The translations under genes and the position numbers were made by a program. Below are positions 55,468 to 63,745 of a DNA stretch of 64,000 bases, one piece after another; within the stretch, counting starts at the first letter, position 1; the number at the start of each line of letters is the position of its first letter. Source of the DNA: Streptomyces sp. XD-27 (lineage in GTDB: Bacteria > Actinomycetota > Actinomycetes > Streptomycetales > Streptomycetaceae); NCBI RefSeq assembly GCF_030553055.1, contig NZ_CP130713.1, positions 558,001 to 622,000 of the forward strand. Direction: 5' to 3'. A model generated the notes under the pieces. The model was not told where the DNA came from. It saw only the letters and a program-made list of their open reading frames with translations, and made no database searches.

Positions 55468-57780
55468 TCAGCCCTCCTCCAGCGCCGCCAGCGCTTCGCG
55501 TACCCGCCCTGCCCTCGGGCTGCCGCCCTCCTCGTAGATCTCCAGGGCGCGGGACCAGTGCTCGCGCGCGGCGGCCGGGTCGTCCGCCCGCGCGCACAGC
55601 CGCGCCAGGCTCTCGCACGCCAGCGCCTCGTGGTGCGTGGAGCGCTCCTGCCGCAGCATGCCGATGGCCTCGCTCAGCGCGATCGCCGCCAGGTCGGTCT
55701 CGCCCAGGGCCACGTGCGCGTCGCCGACCGCGTGCAGGGCGCGCCCTGCCATCCGCACGTCGCCGACGCCTCGCAGTCCGCGGATCGCCTCGCGCAGCGT
55801 CGTCAGGGCCGTGGCGTGGTCACCGCTGGCGTCCTGTGCGCAGCCGAGGAAGTACCGGGCGATGGCGGCTCCCCGCCGTTCCTCCGCCCTCTCGTTGAGC
55901 TCCAGCGAGTGCTGGTAGGCGGCGATTGCCCGGTGCCGGTCGACACGGTCCCAGTAACGGCCCAGGAACTCCTGCACGGAGGCCCGCAGTACGAGGTGCG
56001 CGCTGCGGTCGGCCAGTTGCTGGGCGGCCTCCAGTTCCTCCCGCGCCGCGTCGTACTCGCCCAGGTCCATCAACGGGCGGGAGAGCAGGCTGCGCAGCCG
56101 GGCCTCGGCCGCCGCGTCGCCGTCCCGGGCCGCCGCGGCGGCGCCGATCCTGGCGGCCTCCGCCCAGTCGCCCAGGATCCGGTCGTGGAGGAACAGGACG
56201 ATGAGGGTCTCGGCCAGCTGCCAGATCTGTCGGTCCAGGCCCTGCTCGCCTCGCGTCGGCCGGTCCTGCTCCTGCTCCTGCTCCTGCTCGTCCAGCGTCG
56301 GCCTGGCCGGACCCTCCTCGCCCCGCACCAGCCGGTCCAGGCCCTGCTCGCCCCGCGCCTGCCGATCCGCCGCCCTCAGCAGCGCCATGGCGTTGGCGCG
56401 CTCCGTCGCAAGCCAGTCCAGCGCCGCGTCCTTGCCCGCCGCGCCGAACGGGTCGTCCCGGCCCTGGAGGAGCGCGTCGACGTCGGTGATGCGCAGCCGG
56501 TCCGCCCTGATGGCCCGGTCCGCGGCGGCCGTCCGGACCACGTAGAGGGTCAGGACCCGGCGCAGCGCGTCCCGCTCCGGCTCGCCCGCCACCGCGGCCT
56601 GTTCGCGGGCGTGCAGCCGGACCAGGTCGTGGAACGCGTAGCGGCCGTCGGAGGCGATGTCGAGGAGGCTGGCGTCCGCCAGCCCGTCCAGCAGCCCCTG
56701 TGCGGTCGCGGGTTCGAGATCCGCCGCCGCGCCCGCCGTCCACGCGTCGTAAGTGCGGATCGGCAGCGGCCCCAGGCACCGGTACATGCGGGCCTCGTCC
56801 GGCGCCAGGCCGCGGCAGGCGACGGTGAGCATGGCGGCGATGCCCCGGTCGGTGCCGTGCGACAGGCCGCTCAGGCGCCTGCTCTCGTCCGACAGTTCGT
56901 CGGCGAGCCCGCTCAGGGACAGCCGCCTGCCGCGGATCAGGCGGGCGGCGGCGAGGTGGAGGGCGACCGGCAGGCCGCCGCAGGCCGCCACGATCCGCCG
57001 GGCCGCCTCCGGCTCCGCGGCCATCCGCTCGGGGCCGCACAGCGTGGACAGCAGACGCATACCGGCGTCCGGGCCGAGGGGTTCCAGCGGCATGAGCCGG
57101 GCTCCGTCCAGGAGGAGTTCGGCGAGCTGCTCACTGCTGGTGGCCAGCACGGCGCTGCCGGGCGAGTTGAAGGCGAACGTGGTGACGTGGGCCGGTTCGC
57201 TGACGCCCTCCAGGACGAGGAGCGGGGGTCGCTGCGCGGTCTTCGTCCGGAGCAGGCCCACACGCTCCGACAGCGACGGCGGAATGAAGTCCACGTCGAC
57301 GCCGAGGGACCGCAGGAGGCGGTCCGCCACTTCCGACAGGTCGACTCCACCGCCGAGCCGCCGCAGATCGCCCACGTCGACGTACAGCTCGCCGCCGGGG
57401 AAGCGGCCGCGCACGGACTCCGCCCAGTGGCGGGCCATGCCCCGCTTCCCCACGCCCGGCAGTCCGGTCAGCACGCAGACGCGGGTGGAACCGCCGTGGT
57501 CCGGAGCCAGCCAGCCGCTCACGGCCGCCAGCTCCTCGTCCCGGTTCTCCCAGAACGGCGTGCCGCCGGGCACCTCGTGCGGGACGTCGGGAGGTGACGG
57601 AGGCAGCGGTGACGGCGGGCGGTAGTAGTGGTGGTGCGTCGAGATGTCGCCGGTCCGCCCTGCCTGGACGACCGGGCCGGTGACCGTGCCGGACAGCTCG
57701 TTCCCCACCTGCGGCGCGTCCGCGGGACCGCCGTCTCCGCCGCCTCGGGCCGCGTCCTCGGCGTCGTTATCGCTGTGCAT
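55468..57780 (-). CDS. NB-ARC/TPR (NLR-like, STAND) protein with degenerate P-loop
   Basis: 770 residues. N-terminal segment (about 25-55) carries NELSGTVTGPVVQAGRTGD then THHHYY, with a VQAG core like RHIM/BASS amyloid motifs. NB-ARC domain about 75-350: the P-loop is GLPGVGKRGMARHWA (Lys present, Ser/Thr replaced by Arg) and Walker B LLVLEGV (usual Asp replaced by Glu). Then winged-helix and GLPVALHLAAARL, then TPRs to the C-terminus (IAAYQHSLELNERAEERRGAAIARYFLGCAQD). ATG 57778-57780 has GGGGGG upstream. STAND proteins of this kind often guard against phage; the role here is inferred. Confidence 0.85.
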   Translation of the reverse strand: MHSDNDAEDAARGGGDGGPADAPQVGNELSGTVTGPVVQAGRTGDISTHHHYYRPPSPLPPSPPDVPHEVPGGTPFWENRDEELAAVSGWLAPDHGGSTRVCVLTGLPGVGKRGMARHWAESVRGRFPGGELYVDVGDLRRLGGGVDLSEVADRLLRSLGVDVDFIPPSLSERVGLLRTKTAQRPPLLVLEGVSEPAHVTTFAFNSPGSAVLATSSEQLAELLLDGARLMPLEPLGPDAGMRLLSTLCGPERMAAEPEAARRIVAACGGLPVALHLAAARLIRGRRLSLSGLADELSDESRRLSGLSHGTDRGIAAMLTVACRGLAPDEARMYRCLGPLPIRTYDAWTAGAAADLEPATAQGLLDGLADASLLDIASDGRYAFHDLVRLHAREQAAVAGEPERDALRRVLTLYVVRTAAADRAIRADRLRITDVDALLQGRDDPFGAAGKDAALDWLATERANAMALLRAADRQARGEQGLDRLVRGEEGPARPTLDEQEQEQEQDRPTRGEQGLDRQIWQLAETLIVLFLHDRILGDWAEAARIGAAAAARDGDAAAEARLRSLLSRPLMDLGEYDAAREELEAAQQLADRSAHLVLRASVQEFLGRYWDRVDRHRAIAAYQHSLELNERAEERRGAAIARYFLGCAQDASGDHATALTTLREAIRGLRGVGDVRMAGRALHAVGDAHVALGETDLAAIALSEAIGMLRQERSTHHEALACESLARLCARADDPAAAREHWSRALEIYEEGGSPRAGRVREALAALEEG

Positions 57781-57900
57781 CGCCACGCCCCCCATGTGTG
57801 CCGCGTGTTGACAACTGCCCGTAGGCACAGACCACCCGTACACGCTACTGGAGCGGGCGGCGCCGGACCGCGCGTACACGCCCGCAGGCTATGCCGGAGC

Positions 57901-57925
57901 GGGCGGAATGATTATCGTTACGATC
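57901..57925 (+). promoter_or_regulatory. Fur/Zur-type box upstream of the permease
   Basis: AATGATTATCGTT (57907-57919) is a near-perfect inverted repeat and overlaps the perfect palindrome ATCGTTACGAT (57914-57924). Shape and AT-richness match actinobacterial Zur sites in a GC-rich background. The 261 bases 57781-58041 separate two divergent genes and hold nothing else recognised. Confidence 0.6.
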
Positions 57926-58041
57926 CCTGCCCAACGGTCGAGTCTCGGAGTCGCTGTGCCCCCACACAAGAGCGAGTCGGTACGGAGGTGCCCGCCGCGG
58001 CGCACAGCGCGCCCGCGCGCCCGCGCGGGGCACCCGCTGTC

Positions 58042-58992
58042 ATGGCATTGGCGGGCCGGACGGGATTCCTCGCCCTCGCGATCGCCGGCGCGGCGGTCCT
58101 GGGCAGCGGGCGCTGGTTCGACGCCCCCGCCCTCGAGGCGTGGCGGACGGTCTGCGTGGCCATCGCGTTGCAGGCCCTGCCGTTCCTGCTGCTGGGCACC
58201 GTCCTCTCCGCCGCGATCGGCGCCTTCGTGCCGGCCCACTTCTTCGCCAAGGCGCTGCCCAAGCGGCCCGCGCTGGCCGTGCCGGTCGCCGGCGCGGCCG
58301 GAGTGGTGCTGCCCGGGTGCGAGTGCGCGTCGGTCCCGGTGGCCGGGAGCCTGATCCGCCGCGGCGTGGCGCCCGCCGCGGCGCTGACGTTCCTGCTGGC
58401 GGCCCCGGCGGTGAATCCCATCGTGCTGACCGCGACGGCCGTGGCCTTCCCCAACGACCCCGCCATGGTGGCCGCCCGGCTCGTCGCCTCGCTCGCGACC
58501 GCCGCGGCCATGGGCTGGCTGTGGCTGGCGTTCGGGCGCCCGGAGTGGCTGCGGCTGCGCCCCCGGCACACCGGGCACCAGCCGGGGCAGAGCCGGTGGG
58601 AGGAGTTCCGGCTCGGCTTCCAGCACGACTTCCTGCACGCCGGCGGGTTCCTGGTCCTCGGGGCCATGGCCGCGGCCACCTTCAACGTCGCCGTGCCGCG
58701 CACCGTCCTGGACGCGTTCGCCGACCGACCCTGGCTGTCCGTGCTGTTCCTCGCCGCCCTGGCCGTCATCCTGGCGGTCTGCTCGGAGGCGGACGCCTTC
58801 GTCGCCGCCTCGCTGACCGGCTTCTCGCCCACGGCCAGACTCGCGTTCATGGTCGTCGGGCCGATGGTCGACCTCAAGCTCATCGCCCTGCAGGCGGGCA
58901 CCTTCGGATCGGCGTTCGCCGTCCGCTTCTCCGCGGCGACGGCGGTCGTGGCCGTCGCCTGCAGCGTCCTGATCGGATGGTGGATCCTGTGA
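58042..58992 (+). CDS. DUF318/YraQ-type permease
   Basis: 316 residues, about 8 membrane helices. Family motifs PGCECASVPVAGSLIRRGVAPAAALTFLLAAPAVNPIVLTAT and VCSEADAFVAASLTGFSP, with conserved Cys residues in both. ATG 58042; a GTG at 57988 is possible but its ribosome site is too close. The two-gene layout with the TIGR03943 protein matches the B. subtilis ycgR/ycgQ pair known to be Zur-controlled. Zinc or cobalt handling is inferred. Confidence 0.85.
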   Translation: MALAGRTGFLALAIAGAAVLGSGRWFDAPALEAWRTVCVAIALQALPFLLLGTVLSAAIGAFVPAHFFAKALPKRPALAVPVAGAAGVVLPGCECASVPVAGSLIRRGVAPAAALTFLLAAPAVNPIVLTATAVAFPNDPAMVAARLVASLATAAAMGWLWLAFGRPEWLRLRPRHTGHQPGQSRWEEFRLGFQHDFLHAGGFLVLGAMAAATFNVAVPRTVLDAFADRPWLSVLFLAALAVILAVCSEADAFVAASLTGFSPTARLAFMVVGPMVDLKLIALQAGTFGSAFAVRFSAATAVVAVACSVLIGWWIL

Positions 58993-59831
58993 AGCGCCAG
59001 GTCGAGATTCTCCTCCTCACCATGGCGGGCGCCGCCGTCCTGCGGATCTCGCTGTTCGGCGACGTGTATCTGCGGTACGTGAAGGAAGGGCTGCGGCTCC
59101 CGTTGATCGCCGCCGGGATCGTGCTGATCGCCCTGGGCCTGGCCGGCGCCTGGCGGGACGGCTTCCCGTTCCCGTACGAGCGGGCCGCGGTCGCGTCCGG
59201 CCGCGACGGCGCCGAGGACGCGCACGGCGACGGGCCGGCGCAGGGCGACACCCGAGACGCCCACGGCCACGCAGAGGTCGGGCAGGATCCGCAGAGCGAG
59301 CACGGACACGAGCACGGACACGGCCACGACCACTCGCGCGGGCCGAGCGTCGCGTGGCTGCTCTTCCTCCCCGTCGTCGGCCTGTTGTTCTCCGCCCCGC
59401 CCGCTCTCGCCTCGTACACCGCCGAGCGCCAGCGCCCCATGGCGGTCGAGGAGCAGGCGCGGTTCGACCCGCTGCCGGCGGGCTCGCCCCTCCCCATGAC
59501 GCTGCTGGACTTCTCGACGCGAGCCGTGTGGGACAAGGAACGCAGCCTGAAGGGCCGTACGGTGCGGATGACCGGGTTCGTGACGCGCGGCAAGGGCGAA
59601 CGCTGGTATCTGACCCGGTTGATGCTCGGCTGCTGCGCGGCCGACGCCCAGGCCATCAAGGTGGAGATGAACGGCGGGAGTCCACCGTCCTCCGGGGCCT
59701 GGGTGACCGTGACCGGCACCTGGCGCCCGAGCGGCGAGCCGGGCACCGCGAAGGCGCGCGCCGCGCTCGATGTGACCGGTCTGCGCCGGATTCCGGAGCC
59801 CGAGAATCCCTATAACGACACGGCGGGCTGA
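58989..59831 (+). CDS. TIGR03943-type permease partner with His-rich loop
   Basis: 280 residues from GTG 58989, overlapping the permease stop by 4 bases. Two membrane segments near the N-terminus, then a cytoplasmic or external loop with SEHGHEHGHGHDHSRG (about residues 100-118), a metal-binding-like cluster. A second membrane helix (VAWLLFLPVVGLLFSAPPALA) follows, then a C-terminal OB-like domain with LMLGCCAADAQ, the family hallmark. Together with the permease it likely forms a two-part metal transporter under the Zur-like box. Confidence 0.87.
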   Translation: MKRQVEILLLTMAGAAVLRISLFGDVYLRYVKEGLRLPLIAAGIVLIALGLAGAWRDGFPFPYERAAVASGRDGAEDAHGDGPAQGDTRDAHGHAEVGQDPQSEHGHEHGHGHDHSRGPSVAWLLFLPVVGLLFSAPPALASYTAERQRPMAVEEQARFDPLPAGSPLPMTLLDFSTRAVWDKERSLKGRTVRMTGFVTRGKGERWYLTRLMLGCCAADAQAIKVEMNGGSPPSSGAWVTVTGTWRPSGEPGTAKARAALDVTGLRRIPEPENPYNDTAG

Positions 59832-59986
59832 GCGGCAGGCGGCCCGCGAGGCCGCGACCGCTGAGCAGCACCGGACCCCCTCCCTGGCGAATCCCTCCTG
59901 ACAAATCCTCAACCCCTGGCGACCGCACTATGCTTGGCCGGGCGCACATATTCCATATCGGCCCGGTTCCAGGGAGGGCGAGTCCG

Positions 59987-60517
59987 GTGAGCGGTCTCAG
60001 CAAGGGGCTCAGGAAAATCGAGGTGGCACTTCGGTGGGACCCCAGTCCCAGCGGCACGCCCGCCAATGATCTCGACATCGTGGCCGCCACCTACACGGCG
60101 GACGCCCCGCACGGCGAGCCCGCCTACCTGGTGCACTTCGACAGCCGGTCCCCGGACGGCACCATCACGCTCAACAGGGACAGCCGCACGGGCCTGGGCT
60201 TCGGCGCGGACGAGGTGATGACGCTGGAACTCGACCGGTTGAGCACGTCCTACATACGGGTCGTGGTGGGCGTCGCCATCCAGCAGCGCGAGGGACGCAA
60301 GACCTTCGGCGAGGTGGCGAACACCGACGTCCGATTCAGGGAAAACGGCCTGGAGTTCGCGCGGTACGACTTCTCGGATGTCGGCGCCTCCACCGCCGTG
60401 AAGGTGGCGGAGTTCACCCGGGACAATGCGGGAGCATGGGAATTCCGGCAGGCCGTCAGGGGATTCGACACCGAACCCGCGGCCTTTGCCGGGCTGATGG
60501 GCGGCCCCGCCGCCTGA
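59987..60517 (+). CDS. TerD-family protein
   Basis: 176 residues from GTG 59987 (AGGGAGGG upstream). Core GLRKIEVALRWDPSPSG, DLDIVAATYTAD, GADEVMTLELDRLSTSYIRVVVGVAIQQREG, FGEVANTDVRFRENG and ARYDFSD match TerD calcium-binding proteins of tellurium/stress resistance. ATG upstream is less likely. No other ter genes lie nearby. Confidence 0.9.
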   Translation: MSGLSKGLRKIEVALRWDPSPSGTPANDLDIVAATYTADAPHGEPAYLVHFDSRSPDGTITLNRDSRTGLGFGADEVMTLELDRLSTSYIRVVVGVAIQQREGRKTFGEVANTDVRFRENGLEFARYDFSDVGASTAVKVAEFTRDNAGAWEFRQAVRGFDTEPAAFAGLMGGPAA

Positions 60518-60546
60518 CGCCCCACGCGCGAAGCGGCCGCGGTCGG

Positions 60547-62021
60547 CTACTGGCGGCTCAGGGAGCGGGTGATGCCGGCCGCGGTCGTCGTGGCCAGGAT
60601 CCAGCCGGTGACGACCAGCAGGTACGACAGCCACTGGAACCAGCCCTGGGGCGCGAAGGCCGCCTCCTGTCCGAAGCCGATGATCGGCAGCAGCAGGTCG
60701 AGGGTGTAGAAGACGGGATTGAAGTCGGGGGCCTCGTCGGCCTTCAACGGGCGCGGATGCCGCACGGCGAACGCGAGCGCGCCGACGAGCAGCAGCGCCA
60801 GCAGCCATCCGGCGGCGCGCATCGGGCGGAAGCCGTAGCCGACGGTCACGTCCTGGAGGTGGCCCCAGACCCTGGCGTACCAGGGCAGGGTGTGGCGGTG
60901 GCGGCGGAGCTTGGCGAGCTGGACGGCGCGGGCCGCGGCCTCGTCGCCCGCCGTGCGGTACGCGGCGGCGAGTTGCTCGTACGAGTACGACACGTAGCCG
61001 GCGCGTTCGCGCTCCAGCACCGGGAGCCGTTCGGCGGCGGGCAGATGCGGCAGCAGCGAGCCGTAGCCGAGCCTGTCCAGCTTGACCTCGTCCGGCCAGA
61101 CCTCCGGCGGGACGTAGAGGACGTCGAACTGGGCGCGGCGGAGGTTGACGGCGCCCACGACGGGCTTCGCCTCCCGCAGCCACATCTCGCCCGCGACGCA
61201 GCTGCTGACGCGCAGCGCGACCCCGCCGGGGTTGGCGAGCGCGGCGTAGGCGAAGTTGAGCTGGCCGTTGATCCTGGCGCCGCGCAGGTCGACCCTGCCG
61301 TGGGCGCGCAGCCGCATCGCGTGCAGATCGGTGCCGACGTTGAGGGTCTCGGCCTGGAGCGCGTGGCCGCCGGGGGCGGTGAGCTGTGCGTCGTTGAGGT
61401 TGACCTGTCCACCGACGGTGCCGCCGTTCAGCCGGACCTCGCCGTGGGCGACCAGACCGGGAGCCCACAGGTCAGCGCTGATATCAGCGTGGTTGAGCTG
61501 GAGAACCGATTCCTGGGGCTCCTCCGTGCTCGCCGGATCACCGAGGTGGACCCCATTAGCGAGGACCGCACCGGCGATCCGCGCCCCGGCCAGCCGTACC
61601 GGGCCCGTGATGCGGCAGCAGGTGAGGCGTAGCACCCCATCGACGTTCAGGTTCCCAGCAGTGAGCCCCGGCAGGACCGAGTCGCTCAGGGCCAGGACGC
61701 GGACACGCGCCCCATACAGCTCCGGGGTCTGCTCGAAGTGGCAGGACCGCAGCCGTACGGGGTGCTCAACCGTCCCATACTTGAGGTTCAGCTCCCCGGT
61801 GATGCGCGCGCCCCACACCTTCAGACCCGCTATCTCGCCGTCTCGTGACGGCCCGTCGAGCAGCAGCGCCCGCAGCACCCGGGCGCGTACGGTCCGCTCC
61901 GGCCCCAGGACGCGCCGGTGGCGGGGTCGTCGTCCGCGCCGTCCCGGAAGTCGACGCCCTCGCCGAGGGGGAACGCCTGCCAGACGCGCCGTTCAGCCGG
62001 TGTCAGGTCGGTGATCTCCAC
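60547..62021 (-). pseudogene. Pentapeptide-like membrane protein (membrane-associated oxidoreductase), frameshifted
   Basis: Start MEITDLTPAERRVWQAFPLGEGVDFRDG at 62021. The frame breaks at CCCC 61903-61906; one extra G on the minus strand gives SWGPERTVRARVLRALLLDGPSRDGEIAGLKVWGARITGELNLKYG. Then come beta-helical strands (VRLRSCHF, LRLTCCRITGPVRLAGARIAG, VNLNDAQLTAPGG, VDLRGARINGQLNFAYAAL) and two C-terminal membrane helices. Repaired length 491. Often named membrane-associated oxidoreductase though no cofactor motif is visible. Confidence 0.8.
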
Positions 62022-62064
62022 CGGCGGGATGCTGTCGCGGCGGCGTACACCCTGTCAAGAAATG

Positions 62065-62083
62065 TTAGGTTAGGCTCACCTTA
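62065..62083 (+). promoter_or_regulatory. Iron box (IdeR/DmdR1-type operator)
   Basis: TTAGGTTAGGCTCACCTTA matches the actinobacterial iron box TTAGGTTAGGCTCACCTAA with one mismatch. It lies 29 bases before the SDR start codon and 43 bases from the start of the divergent membrane protein gene. Iron repression of the SDR is expected. Confidence 0.85.
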
Positions 62084-62112
62084 CTTTCAGTTGCCTTCCG
62101 GGGAGGGAGTCC

Positions 62113-62892
62113 ATGCCGGTGCACGACCCGGTCGTCCAGGGGGAGTTCACGGGCCGTGTCGCGCTCGTGACCGGGGCCGGGCACGGCATCGGCGCGGCCG
62201 TGGCACGGGCACTGGCCCGGCTCGGCGCCACCGTGGCCGCAGCCGACCGCGACGCCGACACCCTCGGAGAGCTCTCCGGCACCTGGCGCGACGCGTGTGC
62301 GGCCCGGCAGGGCGAACCCGGTGCGGCAGCCCGGGCCGGCGCCCTCGCCCCGTACCGGCTGGACGTCACCGACCGTGCCGCCGTGGACGCCACCGTGGCC
62401 GCGGTCGAGCGCGATCACGGTCCCCTGGACATCCTGGTCAACGTCGCCGGGGTGCTCCGCACCGCGCCGGCCGCCGAACTCAGCGACCAGGACTGGGCGG
62501 ACACGTTCGCCGTGAACACCACCGGCGTCTTCCACACCTCCCGTGCCGTGGCTTCCCGGATGGCCATGCGCCGGAGCGGATGCATCGTCACCGTCGACGC
62601 CGGCACCGCCGGCATCCCGCACGCGGGCATGGCGGCGTACGCCGCGTCCAAGGCGGCCGCCGGCATGTTCACCAAGTGCCTGGGCCGCGAGCTGGCGCGC
62701 AGCGGAGTCCGCTGCAACGTGGTCGCCCCGGGCGCCGCGGACACGCCGACGGACCGGGCCGCCGGTGGCCCCCTCCCCCGCGCCGCAGCGCCGCGGGACA
62801 TCGCCGACGCCGTCGTCTTCCTCGCCTCCGACCGGGCCCGGCACATCACCATGCAGGATCTGTACGTCGACGGGGCCACCGCGCTGCGCTGA
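62113..62892 (+). CDS. SDR, 2,3-dihydro-2,3-dihydroxybenzoate dehydrogenase-like (EntA/DhbA)
   Basis: 259 residues with GGAGGGAG upstream. TGAGHGIGAAVARALA, NVAGVLRTAPAAEL, NTTGVFHTSRAV and YAASKAAAGMFTKCLGRELARSGVRCNVVAPGAADTPTDR match EntA/DhbA. The active-site Ser position (VTVxS) reads VTVDA, so the serine of the Ser-Tyr-Lys triad is missing, and the loop after ADTPTDR is about 20 residues shorter than usual. It should oxidise a dihydrodiol of a catecholate siderophore, and the iron box fits. No other siderophore gene is in view. Confidence 0.8.
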   Translation: MPVHDPVVQGEFTGRVALVTGAGHGIGAAVARALARLGATVAAADRDADTLGELSGTWRDACAARQGEPGAAARAGALAPYRLDVTDRAAVDATVAAVERDHGPLDILVNVAGVLRTAPAAELSDQDWADTFAVNTTGVFHTSRAVASRMAMRRSGCIVTVDAGTAGIPHAGMAAYAASKAAAGMFTKCLGRELARSGVRCNVVAPGAADTPTDRAAGGPLPRAAAPRDIADAVVFLASDRARHITMQDLYVDGATALR

Positions 62893-62933
62893 CGCCCGCG
62901 CTGCGCTGACGCCGCCGCGCGCCCGTGCCCTGG

Positions 62934-63734
62934 TCAGGCTGCGGTGGCGACCGGGGTGAGCACGACGAAGTCGGCGCCGGACGGGTCGACGCAGACCGCC
63001 AGCCGGCCGACGTCCTGCGCGTCCTCCGGGCCCATCTGCACGCGGCCCTCGTGCCCGGTGACCTTGGCGACGGTCCCGTCGCAGTCCTCGACCGCGAAGA
63101 CCGGGTGCCAGTAGGGGCGGCCGCCGGTCAGCTCGAGGGCCTGGGCGGGCAACTGCATCAGGCCGCCCTGCATCCGCTCCTCGCCCTGCCCTGCCGGGGT
63201 GATGAGCGAGTACGTCCCGCCGCCGCCCGGCAGCGGCACATCGTTGGTCCGCCAGCCGAAGAGGCCGCCGTAGAACTCCTTCGCGGCGGCCGCGTCGGTC
63301 GTGTACAGCTCGGTCCAGCACAGCGCGCCCGGCTGGTCCGCCGCGTCCATCCCCTTGTACCGACCCGGCTGCCAGACGGCGAACTGGCCGCCCTGCGGGT
63401 CGCTGAACTGGGCCATCCGCCCTTCACCGTCGGCGTCGACCGGAGCGACCCGCACCGTGCCGCCCGCCGCCTCCACGGCCCGGGTCGTCGCGTCGGCGTC
63501 CCGGGTGTGGAAGTAGATCATCCATGCCGAGCGGGCGCCCGCCTCGGTGAGCGGGCCGATCCCGGCGACGGTCTTGCCGTTCATCTGGAAGGTGCCGTAT
63601 TCGCTCTGATCCTCGCTCATGGGCCGGAACTCCCAGCCGAAGACCGAGCCGTAGAACGCGGCTGTGGCGGCGACATCGGGTGCCCCGAGATCGATCCAGC
63701 AGGGCGAACCGGGTACGAAGTCAGTGGTGATCAT
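62934..63734 (-). CDS. VOC family protein, two glyoxalase-like domains
   Basis: 266 residues. ATG 63732-63734 with AAGGG upstream. Two modules: TTDFVPGSPCWIDLGAPDVAATAAFYGSVFGWEF ... QFSDPQGGQFAVWQPG and GALCWTELYTTDAAAAKEFYGGLFGWRTN ... AVCVDPSGADFVVLTP. Similar to the gene at 20651. Likely resistance or detoxification. A perfect palindrome lies about 107 bases upstream (63841). Confidence 0.88.
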   Translation of the reverse strand: MITTDFVPGSPCWIDLGAPDVAATAAFYGSVFGWEFRPMSEDQSEYGTFQMNGKTVAGIGPLTEAGARSAWMIYFHTRDADATTRAVEAAGGTVRVAPVDADGEGRMAQFSDPQGGQFAVWQPGRYKGMDAADQPGALCWTELYTTDAAAAKEFYGGLFGWRTNDVPLPGGGGTYSLITPAGQGEERMQGGLMQLPAQALELTGGRPYWHPVFAVEDCDGTVAKVTGHEGRVQMGPEDAQDVGRLAVCVDPSGADFVVLTPVATAA

Positions 63735-63745
63735 GACGATTCCCT

